The translations under genes were made by a program, and so were the position numbers. Below the pieces are notes generated by a model, which was given only the letters and a program-made list of their open reading frames with translations, was not told the origin of the DNA and did no database searches. Positions 1-7,056 of a stretch of 39,951 nt of DNA are shown one piece after another (the first letter of the stretch is position 1; each line of letters starts with the position of its first letter). Source of the stretch: DATDCY01 sp964513745 (GTDB lineage Bacteria > JAUVQV01 > DATDCY01); NCBI GenBank assembly GCA_964513745.1, contig CAZEOK010000013.1, positions 1 to 39,951 on the forward strand. Reading direction: 5' to 3'.

Positions 1-56
<56 letters not shown>

Positions 57-143
57 CGCAACCACCCGCTGTCGGCGGGCAGGTGCGTCTTGACAGCGTT
101 CACTCGGGCAGATAAAGTCTGCCGGCGTGAATTGACTGCCCGT

Positions 144-218
<75 letters not shown>

Positions 219-237
219 CAAACTGATTTCTCTCCAT

Positions 238-322
238 CACGCCACTCCTTCGCCGTGACCGTGCAGGCTGCGGGGTCCTGACGCTGCGGATCTCCGTCGC
301 GCCACCCCTTCGCTTGGACCGT
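238..322. repeat. Dispersed intergenic repeat, copy A
   Basis: This copy carries the core CTGCGGGGTCCTGACGCTGC (268-287), closely matching cores at 36632-36652 and 37689-37710. It is flanked on both sides by a degenerate direct repeat, CGCCACTCCTTCGC near 240 and CGCCACCCCTTCGC near 300, so the unit appears about 60 bases long and partly duplicated. It sits between tRNA-Cys and the 3' end of the following minus-strand gene. No coding function is apparent. Confidence 0.5.
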
Positions 323-360
323 TGAGGCAACCGGTTGCTGTCGATCGAGCCAGCGGGGGG

Positions 361-1467
361 CTAGTTGCTGCCTGTCAACTCTTTCTCGTATTGTTCCGCG
401 CGGCGGGTTGCTTCGGCGTGCGTTGGATTGTCGGCGAACAGCGCGAAAAGGCCTTCCGCGTGGCGATCCAGGCGGGTGGCGGCCGAGCGGCGCAGCGCCT
501 CGGCGTCCTCCCAGCGCTCGGCGCGCGCCGCATTCCAGATCGTGCGTGCTTCGGGCAGGAGTTTTTTCATCAGCCAGAGGCCGGCCGCGGCGCGCAACGC
601 GAGCGAGACTCGGTCGTGCCGCGCGATCAAGTTTTCGAGCAATCCGCAGTCGCCGGCGTCCGCGAGCGCATCCTTCAGGGCGCGGGCGAGCATCTCGGCC
701 TTCGTGCCGCATGCTCGCAGCAGCAATGCCTCCCATCGACCACCGCGCCGGCAGTCCTCAGTCAACTCGCCCAGCTCGTGAAGGATGGCGGCCTCGAGCT
801 GCCGCGCCGCGAGTCTCTCGAGCAGCTCGGTGTGCGCCTCGGGATTGGCGACGAGCCCGGCGAGCGATGTGCCTGACCCCGCCTCGGCCACCGCGTCGGC
901 GACCGGGCCCGGCTCGCGGGCGCCGGCAGCCTCCTCGAGCCCGGACCAGAGGTGGCTCAGCACCGCCGCGCGTCTTGCGACGATCCGGCCGGGGCGGCAC
1001 ATCGCCGGCACCGGCACCAGATCGTGCACCAGTTCGCGCCCAAGGACGAAGACCTCGGTGTCGTCGACCTTACGGCGCTCGACGATCTCGCCGAGCACGA
1101 AGAGGGGGTGTCCTCCGACTCCACGCCCGGCGACATAGAGCCATCCGGCGGCTGGCATCAGCGCATTGACCCCGTCCTCGTCGAGCGGGTCGAAGGTTGC
1201 CTCAGCGATGGTCAGCCGCTCGAACACGGCATCTTCAAGGCCGGCCCACGTGGTTTCACGCTCGCCGATCCAGGCGAGCACGGCGGCGGTCTCCACCCGC
1301 GCCCACGGTGTCAGGCCGGCTTCGCGCTTGTACAGTTCGCGCAAGCGCAGCAGCAGCCCGCAGAGACTGAAGTACCCCCAGCGGTGCGCGTCGGCAACCA
1401 GACAGTTGCGGGCGACCTGTGCGGCGAGAGCGCCGGCGTCCACGGCGGTTTGCATGAGCGGTATCAT
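361..1467 (-). CDS. Hypothetical protein, 368 aa
   Basis: I do not recognise the family. The product is a 368-residue, Ala/Leu/Arg-rich, largely helical protein without a signal peptide or membrane segment, so it is probably cytoplasmic. The middle (about 100-175) looks beta-rich, with phrases such as GGHPLFVLGEIVERRKVDD and VFVLGRELVHDLVPVP. The C-terminal half reads as alternating amphipathic helices ending in charged AEQYEKEL. A CXP pair occurs in AMCRPGR. The start is ambiguous between residues 1 and 5 (ATG ATA CCG CTC ATG), with no clear Shine-Dalgarno sequence. It runs towards the tRNA-Cys gene and is divergent from tRNA-Leu. Codon use matches the neighbours, so I take it as a real gene of unknown role. 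Confidence 0.7.
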   Translation of the reverse strand: MIPLMQTAVDAGALAAQVARNCLVADAHRWGYFSLCGLLLRLRELYKREAGLTPWARVETAAVLAWIGERETTWAGLEDAVFERLTIAEATFDPLDEDGVNALMPAAGWLYVAGRGVGGHPLFVLGEIVERRKVDDTEVFVLGRELVHDLVPVPAMCRPGRIVARRAAVLSHLWSGLEEAAGAREPGPVADAVAEAGSGTSLAGLVANPEAHTELLERLAARQLEAAILHELGELTEDCRRGGRWEALLLRACGTKAEMLARALKDALADAGDCGLLENLIARHDRVSLALRAAAGLWLMKKLLPEARTIWNAARAERWEDAEALRRSAATRLDRHAEGLFALFADNPTHAEATRRAEQYEKELTGSN

Positions 1468-1543
1468 AGCGCAGGTGGCTGGTGTCCTAGGCGTGCAGGT
1501 CGCCGCCGTCTGAGGTATCCTCGCCAGGTTGGTCCGATCCGAC

Positions 1544-1631
1544 GCCGGGGTGGCGGAACTGGCAGACGCAGGAGACTTAAAATCTCCTGGGGTTCATCCC
1601 CGTGCGGGTTCGATTCCCGCCCTCGGCACCA
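1544..1631 (+). tRNA. tRNA-Leu (UAA)
   Basis: This is a class II tRNA with a long variable arm. The acceptor GCCGGGG (1544-1550) pairs with CCTCGGC (1621-1627), with one G-T pair. The anticodon arm GGAGA, loop CTTAAAA, TCTCC gives anticodon TAA. The variable arm is around TGGGGTTCATCCCCG. The T loop is TTCGATT. An A discriminator and encoded CCA end at 1631. Confidence 0.96.
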
Positions 1632-1665
1632 AGTGCAATGAGCAGGAATAAACAAACAGGTGCAG

Positions 1666-1923
1666 CTATTGTTTTTTGCACTCCTTGACGCACTTGTCCC
1701 GCGCCTGGGCGCAGCCCAACTCACAGGCAGCCTTGTTCGAATCGTTCTTGCATTTCTCGATGCACTGATCTTTCGTCTTGTCGCAGCTCATCTCGCAGGC
1801 TGACCCCTTGGCGCTTTCTTTCAGGCTACCCGCGTCCATCGTCACGCATCCTGCGGCACATGCCAACGAAAGCGAGAGCCCCGCCGCGATCAACGTCTTG
1901 CTCCTCTTCCTCGGAAAGGTCAT
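1666..1923 (-). CDS. Small Cys-rich lipoprotein, twin CX3C motifs
   Basis: The product is 85 residues. An N-terminal basic stretch (FPRKRSKT) and hydrophobic segment lead to a lipobox-like AAGC, with Cys26 as the likely lipidation site. The mature part carries two copies of CX3C-X6-CX3C: Cys43/47/54/58 and Cys67/71/78/82. That spacing suggests two helical hairpins, each clamped by two disulphides, outside the cytoplasm. The start is set by an excellent ribosome binding site, AGAAGGAGGAGAAA, directly before the ATG at 1923; an upstream in-frame extension lacks such a site. I do not recognise a named family. The gene runs towards tRNA-Leu and has no obvious operon partner. Confidence 0.8.
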   Translation of the reverse strand: MTFPRKRSKTLIAAGLSLSLACAAGCVTMDAGSLKESAKGSACEMSCDKTKDQCIEKCKNDSNKAACELGCAQARDKCVKECKKQ

Positions 1924-2164
1924 TTTCTCCTCCTTCTCCTGGGTTTGAACTCGTTGGATGATCGGTTTGTACTTCAATCGTTCAATAATTTCAAGCTGCT
2001 CGCAGCTCGTTCCCGTCACAAGCCGGTCTCGTCGTGGAGGGTGACGGCGATGCAGCCGGGGACAACCCGTACTCCTTGCAGCGCGCCTCGGGATCTCCTG
2101 GTCCTCGAGGTGCTTGGGGTACTCCAGTTCGCAGGAGAGTGTCATCTCCGAGAAGTCAGCTACA

Positions 2165-2431
2165 ATGACAAGCATGTGGGAAACCATTTTCAGATACTAC
2201 GGCATCGACTGGGTTGCGCTGGTACTGAACGCAACGGCGATCTATTTCCTTGGGCAGAAGAAGAAAGCGGGATTTTCCCTTGGGATTGCGGCAAATCTGG
2301 CGTGGATTGTCTTTGGCATCCTTGCACACAGTCTGGCGACCGTGGTTGCCTGCAGCATCTTCGTTGTTTTGAACGCGAAGGGCTGGTGGAACTGGACACG
2401 AGAACAAGCGCCGATTGAGCGGATGATGTAG
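2165..2431 (+). CDS. Small PnuC-like membrane protein
   Basis: The product is 88 residues from the ATG at 2165; the ATG at 2174 (residue 4) is an equally plausible start. Three hydrophobic segments are visible: about 13-29 (DWVALVLNATAIYFLG), 35-52 (FSLGIAANLAWIVFGIL) and 56-72 (ATVVACSIFVVLNAKG). The GQKKK loop and the pattern G-x-x-x-N-x-x-W are reminiscent of part of the PnuC (nicotinamide riboside transporter) fold. Many bacteria encode such half-size proteins of unknown substrate. The protein is far shorter than true PnuC, so a transport role is only a guess. The ribosome binding site is weak. Confidence 0.72.
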   Translation: MTSMWETIFRYYGIDWVALVLNATAIYFLGQKKKAGFSLGIAANLAWIVFGILAHSLATVVACSIFVVLNAKGWWNWTREQAPIERMM

Positions 2432-2508
2432 GAGCACGACACGTGGCAAAGCGAAGCCCCCGCCGGGATGTGCGATCAGGGCTTCGATGGGTCGTGCGGG
2501 CTGGTGCG

Positions 2509-2925
2509 CTAAGACATGGTGAATTCAATGACGATGGTCTCCCCATCCTCGCCGGTTTGCGTGATGGTTATCGTCGTACCGTCGTCCGAGATGACCCCGC
2601 TCGAGGATGCCGTGGCATTCGTGTCCGTGAAAATGATGTCGGGATCGTCTATGGTGAATGTCCCCGCTCCGGATTCGGGCTCCCCGGCGGGGAAGGTGAT
2701 GGTGAACGAATATGAACCTGTGCTGGTCAACGTCATGGAACCGGAGATATCCGGGGAGCTGTAACTGGTTGAGTCCCCTCCCAGCGGGGTTGCCGTGAGC
2801 TTGGTAAAGGTGTAGGTGCCAGCCACATCGGCGGTGTCCGGGGTGTCGACGCCGACTACATCGCCGCAACCGGATGCTCCGACCGACAAGACCGCCGTGA
2901 GCAGAAACAGTCCGAGCTTCTTCAT
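2509..2925 (-). CDS. Putative lipoprotein, lipocalin-like beta protein
   Basis: The product is 138 residues from the ATG at 2925, preceded by GGGAGGGCAACGGC, a good ribosome binding site. It begins KKLGLFLLTAVLSVGASGC, a lipoprotein signal with lipobox ASGC (Cys20). The mature chain is Thr/Ser/Gly-rich with alternating strands (GTYTFTKLTA, SGSMTLTSTGSYSFTITF, GTITITQTGED-like), matching the look of small lipocalin-like or beta-barrel extracytoplasmic lipoproteins. The tail is acidic. Function is unknown. It is not obviously in an operon and converges with the plus-strand gene ending at 2431. Confidence 0.78.
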   Translation of the reverse strand: MKKLGLFLLTAVLSVGASGCGDVVGVDTPDTADVAGTYTFTKLTATPLGGDSTSYSSPDISGSMTLTSTGSYSFTITFPAGEPESGAGTFTIDDPDIIFTDTNATASSSGVISDDGTTITITQTGEDGETIVIEFTMS

Positions 2926-3252
2926 GCCGTTGCCCTCCCGGCTGCATTTGGAGATACGCCACGAGGGTGGCGCGGTGAATGTGACGACCCTAGCATCGAA
3001 CAAGGGTGGCGAGCAAGCCTGTAATCCACCCTGATGACGACCTTCCGGACGGGCCTTGCGGTGCCGCGGACGAGCCTCGGTGTCCATCAAGCCAAAGTGC
3101 GGCGTGATAACCTCCCTGGCACTGATGCCTCCCTTCTTCGCAGGACGTTGCAAGCAGAACTCGGAGGCAAGATACCATCGGAAGGATGTGAGGAGAAGGT
3201 CGGTGCCCTGATTGCAGGTAGTGTAAATTAAGCAAGGAAAGTTCCACGAGCT

Positions 3253-3281
3253 TTGACTTGTGTGCCCCGGGGGACTATATT
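3253..3281 (+). promoter_or_regulatory. Sigma-70 type promoter
   Basis: A -35 box TTGACT (3253-3258), a 17-base spacer and a -10 box TATATT (3276-3281) lie about 135 bases upstream of the gene at 3416. The spacer contains CCCCGGGGG. This is the best sigma-70 match in the first 10 kb and implies a roughly 95-base leader before the short ORF at 3381. Confidence 0.65.
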
Positions 3282-3380
3282 AAGAACGAAATGTAAAGTA
3301 GTTTTCAGGCACATACCCCCGGGGCGCTCAGGAGAACCAGGGGATTTCACGTGTGCCGACCAGAACGACAAAGGGGAAAC

Positions 3381-3419
3381 ATGGCGGGAAAAGATCCGGT
3401 TTGTGAGGCGGCGCGATGA
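3381..3419 (+). CDS. 12-codon leader ORF overlapping the next start
   Basis: ATG at 3381 follows AAAGGGGAAAC, a strong ribosome binding site, and encodes MAGKDPVCEAAR before TGA at 3417-3419. That stop overlaps the ATG of the 3416 gene as ATGA, the classic arrangement for translational coupling. The 3416 gene has only a weak site of its own, so ribosomes finishing this mini-ORF may be what feeds it. Alternatively the strong site marks an old start now out of frame with the rest of the gene. The peptide has no repeated amino acid that would suggest attenuation. Confidence 0.4.
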   Translation: MAGKDPVCEAAR

Positions 3420-3784
3420 AGTCGAACGTGTACAGCAGGCGAAACGAGGCGTGGGAAGAGCGGAAGCGGCAGATGCTCGCCGCCGGCCTGATGTCCGACC
3501 AGTTCCCCGGCGTAGCGAGCATCATCGTGACAATGGACTACAACCGTGGAAGTCACTCCTCGGTACATCGGACCTTGAATTTCTATCCCGGGAGCCCAGC
3601 TTTCTTCAAAATCAGCTCTCTGGGCGAGGCGAGCGATGACGCCGGGCTCGACCTGACGCACTTCATCCACAGGATGATCCGAAGCCGGGAAAGCTCGGCG
3701 AAGGGCGAGTTCAGCCCCAGCCACGGCGATTCGGTTGTCGTCCAGCCGGTCGTCGACTACGAGGTGGCCATAACCTACTCGTGA
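3416..3784 (+). CDS. Conserved hypothetical protein, 122 aa
   Basis: The product is 122 residues and soluble, with no signal peptide. A basic, helical N-terminus (about 1-25) is followed by a beta-rich body: FPGVASIIVTMDYNRG, then TLNFYPGSPAFFKISSL, an acidic turn, a helix around DLTHFIHRMIRSR, a KGEFSP stretch and a final strand VVDYEVAITYS. This order, with FPG, NFYPGS and a closing YEVAI strand, resembles a small conserved family that I remember from metal-reducing deltaproteobacteria, but I know no function for it. The start overlaps the stop of the 12-codon ORF at 3381. A strong promoter lies at 3253-3281. Confidence 0.72.
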   Translation: MKSNVYSRRNEAWEERKRQMLAAGLMSDQFPGVASIIVTMDYNRGSHSSVHRTLNFYPGSPAFFKISSLGEASDDAGLDLTHFIHRMIRSRESSAKGEFSPSHGDSVVVQPVVDYEVAITYS

Positions 3785-4058
3785 GATCGCCGGGTTCAAG
3801 GGCGGACGAAGGGGAATGCTCCGCCCCGAGAGGCCACGCGATTGCATAATTTTCGACCCACGGCATTCTTGTTGTTCCAGTCGGCGCACCATCCATCGGA
3901 CAACAATCCCTGGACTTGCCCCCCCCCACACACACATTGTTGGCAGGAATTACAGAAAGCCTGTGACAACAGGAACTCAAATCCGGGAGGCTGGAGGGAA
4001 CGCGCCCTGAGTGCCGACGGCTGATGCTCCCGACCGCGAGGGAGTATATTGAAGGACA

Positions 4059-4550
4059 ATGGAGATCAGAAGCTTGATGAAGGTTGCACCATGGGTGCTG
4101 TGGGCCGTCTCGGTGGCAGCCGTCTTCGCGGGATTGGCGGCCGCTGCCCCGGCGCGCGCCGAGAAGGCTGATCTGACGGCGTTCATGGCAATATCGGAGC
4201 AGGAGAGCGGAGAGATCAGGCGACTGGTTGAGAGTATTTTCGGGCAGCTCGGGCTCGATTCCCGGGATTGCGCCTCGTCAGGAAACACGGTTCATATCTG
4301 CGCGCTCGTCGGCCGTGAGAAAGAGTTGCCGCTCACCTCGCAGTGGGACAGCACGTTCGAACGGCTGGCCGAAGGGTGGAGCGGAGCCGCCCTTCCATGG
4401 AGGACGGTCGGAACACCCGCCACGGGGCTGGGGCATCGGAAGGCGCTTGCTCAGGATCGGGGGGCTTCGGTGCTCCTGATGCGCGTTTTCATTCCTCGCG
4501 GACATGGTCTGGTCCTCGAGGTCCTCGCGTCGAAACACCCCTGGCTGTAA
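4059..4550 (+). CDS. Hypothetical exported protein, 163 aa
   Basis: The chain begins with a hydrophobic stretch (PWVLWAVSVAAVFAGLAAAA) ending PARA before EKADL, a convincing type I signal peptide with cleavage after about residue 34. The mature part is around 130 residues with two Cys (CASSGN and HICALV) that could form a disulphide. It includes a helical segment (SEQESGEIRRLVESIF), a Trp/Gly-rich middle and a C-terminal strand pair (SVLLMRVFIPRGHGLVLEVLAS). I do not recognise the family. The start may be at residue 1 or at Met7 (4077); neither has an ideal ribosome binding site. It converges with the 4575-6986 gene. Confidence 0.65.
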   Translation: MEIRSLMKVAPWVLWAVSVAAVFAGLAAAAPARAEKADLTAFMAISEQESGEIRRLVESIFGQLGLDSRDCASSGNTVHICALVGREKELPLTSQWDSTFERLAEGWSGAALPWRTVGTPATGLGHRKALAQDRGASVLLMRVFIPRGHGLVLEVLASKHPWL

Positions 4551-4574
4551 CAGCCTTCGGGGCCCTGCCCGGGG

Positions 4575-6986
4575 CTAGCGGCACTGCTCCGGCAGAACGA
4601 GACCGCCGGCTGCAAGCAGGGGCGGATCACAGGGCGCCCAGGACAGGGACTCGGCGAGAAAGGCGCCCGATTCTCCGGTCAGCCGTGAAAACAGACTCAC
4701 CTCGCCTCCCTCGGTTTCCAGCAAGCGACAGAAATCGATCCGCCCTTCCGGTCCTGTCGGGATCTCCTGCTCCAGGAGCGTCAGTGCGCCCTCGCGGACG
4801 GCGACTGCGAGCGTGACCTCGCCTTCGATCCGGCCGCTGACGCGGAAGAGGCGACGGCCGCGGCCGGCAGGGAATGCCGGCGCAAAGAGTGCCCAGCGGT
4901 ACTCCCGGTCTGCCCAGTCATTGGCATCCAGCCGGGGCCGGGAGGCCAAGCCTCTTCGGGCGGGAACCCCAAGATCGCTGGTGGTGACCGACACCGGTCG
5001 TGTCTCGGCCATGAGGTCGACGGCATCCAGCAGCGGGGTAGGCGCCGACGGCAAACCACGCGCCATGATGAGCGACCGGGACAGATCGATTCTCGCCACC
5101 GCTGTTGCGCTCCTGACCGCTTCCAATGGTGCCCCCCCCTGATGCGCCTGGCGGTGACCATGCGCCGCGGCCGCAGCGACTCCGATCATCAATGCACCCT
5201 GCCAGACAATCCGTCGAGAGCGCACCGCGAGCAGCAGAGCCGTCACGCCGTAGAGGGCGATGGCAAAGACGGGCCAGCCCGAGGCCCCGGGCTCAGGCAA
5301 AGGTTGCAGCCAGCCCTTGAGGAGGGGCAGTGCCTCGGGGAGAGCGCTGTCGTAAGAACCGAACGCCGTCTCGATGACGGGCAGGCGCAGCAGGACCAGA
5401 AAGAATGTCAGGCAGGAGCCGATCCCGAGAAACGCCAGCCACCATCGGGCGGCGTCACCCGCGCGGTCGAAAATGCGCGCCGCGGGTCCGACGAGCAGGG
5501 GGGTCGCGACCAGCAGAAACCGACCGGGCAGGCAGTCGCCCCCGAACCACATCGGCGTTCCGCAGGAGGTCACGACGACGGTGGCCAGGTGCAGGAGTGC
5601 GACCTGCGCGGGAAAGCGCGCTTCTCTGTCCGTCGCCGCCGCGTACACGGAGGCCGCCAGGAGCCAACCAAACATGGGCAAGGAATACAACACCCCTTTG
5701 CTGCTGGTGAGGACCTGCCACATGCCGGCCGGGTTCGCCAGCAGCCACGAACCGATCGGATAGGGTTGAGCCCCCTCGAACATCGACCACATCACAGCGA
5801 TGTACAGGACGCCACCGAGGGCGCAGAGCCCGGAAAAAATCCCCAGCCGCCAAAGAAGGCGCACCCGCACCCGTTGCCCGAGCGATCCCGCAAGCAGATA
5901 CAGGGTGCCCCCCAGGAGGCTCAACGGGATGAACCTGGTGTGAACCCACGGCAGGGCCGAGCAGCAGAAGGCGGCGATCGCCACTGAGGTCCAGGGGTGC
6001 GCGACCTGGGAGAATGCAGCGACGGCGAACCAGAGAAGCAGGGTGGCGCCCAGCACCTCCGGCAGCGCCCGGCTGGCGTAAATCCCCCAGAGCGGGCCGA
6101 GGGCGAACAGCGCGGTCACGAAGAGCGCTCCCGAGGCCCGGGCATGGCAACAGCGGGCGAACGCCACCATGCCGCCGACGCCCAGCGCCGCGATCACTCC
6201 GAGGACGAGGTGGCGCGCGAGCAATCCGAATCCCATGGCGGGCCACAGGAGCAGGGACAGACCGAAGGGGTGCCACGAGTAGACGTGCCCGCCCCGCGAC
6301 GCGGGGCTGACGTGGTGCTTCCTGCGCTGGATCTCCCCGTCCCGGTCCCGCTTCAGGTTGTTTGCGAGGTCGAGATCGTGGTCTTCGGAGAGACTGATGG
6401 CCTGCACGAGATAGTGCCCTTCGTCACCCGAGTGTTCTCCGGCCTCCCGGGTGAAGTGCCAGCCGGCAAGCGTGGAGAACAGCGCGAACAGGGCGGTCGC
6501 CGCGACGAGGTGAAGCCGCCCGGGCTCCTGCCCTTCCCTTGGCGACGGGGCGAGGGAGAGCAGCCTCACGGCAACCGTCGCCAGCAGCGCCACCGGCAGA
6601 TAGAAAAGGATGTTCGCAGCCGCGACGTCCGGCACGACACCACGGAGGATCGGCGGCAGGACTGCGAGCGGCGCCAGGGCCAGGGGAGCGAGCGACCAGA
6701 CCAGCCGATCGTAAACCGTGTTCCGGGCCGCCGTGGGACCGTGATGGCGCCAGGCCAGCACGGAGACGCCGCAAAGCAGCGGCGCAACGGCCAGCACCAA
6801 CGCCGTCCGGAGAGGCCGAGGGAACACCAGCACGGCACCGTCGGCCGGGAGCGGAATCTGGATCCCCAGAAGCCGTGGCTGGTTGAGGACCAGCAGCGTG
6901 AACAGGAGGCACGCCGTCAGCAGGGCGAGGAGCGCGTGGGGTGCGAGGCGTCGGCTGTCAGCGAGGCGAGGAAGCATCCGGTCCAC
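4575..6986 (-). CDS. Large multi-pass membrane protein, GT-C-like
   Basis: The product is 803 residues, with more than ten hydrophobic segments from about residue 17 to 620 and a soluble C-terminal domain (about 640-803). After the fourth or fifth segment comes a large loop with SGDEGHYLVQAISLSEDHDL followed by DLANNL. This acidic DE-HYL loop is characteristic of GT-C fold membrane glycosyltransferases (PMT/GT39-like and related uncharacterised families), which use polyprenyl-phosphate sugars. A second marker is MWFGGDCLPGRFLL between later segments. The C-terminal region looks like a beta-rich extracytoplasmic domain. The acceptor is unknown. It stands alone between an exported protein and a cytochrome gene, so the context does not identify a glycan pathway. 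Confidence 0.68.
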   Translation of the reverse strand: MDRMLPRLADSRRLAPHALLALLTACLLFTLLVLNQPRLLGIQIPLPADGAVLVFPRPLRTALVLAVAPLLCGVSVLAWRHHGPTAARNTVYDRLVWSLAPLALAPLAVLPPILRGVVPDVAAANILFYLPVALLATVAVRLLSLAPSPREGQEPGRLHLVAATALFALFSTLAGWHFTREAGEHSGDEGHYLVQAISLSEDHDLDLANNLKRDRDGEIQRRKHHVSPASRGGHVYSWHPFGLSLLLWPAMGFGLLARHLVLGVIAALGVGGMVAFARCCHARASGALFVTALFALGPLWGIYASRALPEVLGATLLLWFAVAAFSQVAHPWTSVAIAAFCCSALPWVHTRFIPLSLLGGTLYLLAGSLGQRVRVRLLWRLGIFSGLCALGGVLYIAVMWSMFEGAQPYPIGSWLLANPAGMWQVLTSSKGVLYSLPMFGWLLAASVYAAATDREARFPAQVALLHLATVVVTSCGTPMWFGGDCLPGRFLLVATPLLVGPAARIFDRAGDAARWWLAFLGIGSCLTFFLVLLRLPVIETAFGSYDSALPEALPLLKGWLQPLPEPGASGWPVFAIALYGVTALLLAVRSRRIVWQGALMIGVAAAAAHGHRQAHQGGAPLEAVRSATAVARIDLSRSLIMARGLPSAPTPLLDAVDLMAETRPVSVTTSDLGVPARRGLASRPRLDANDWADREYRWALFAPAFPAGRGRRLFRVSGRIEGEVTLAVAVREGALTLLEQEIPTGPEGRIDFCRLLETEGGEVSLFSRLTGESGAFLAESLSWAPCDPPLLAAGGLVLPEQCR

Positions 6987-7056
6987 GCAGCCCCGCCGGG
7001 ACTCCAGAACGCGGTGCGATGCGCTTCAGAGGATCAAGGGCGCCGCACGCCCGGTG

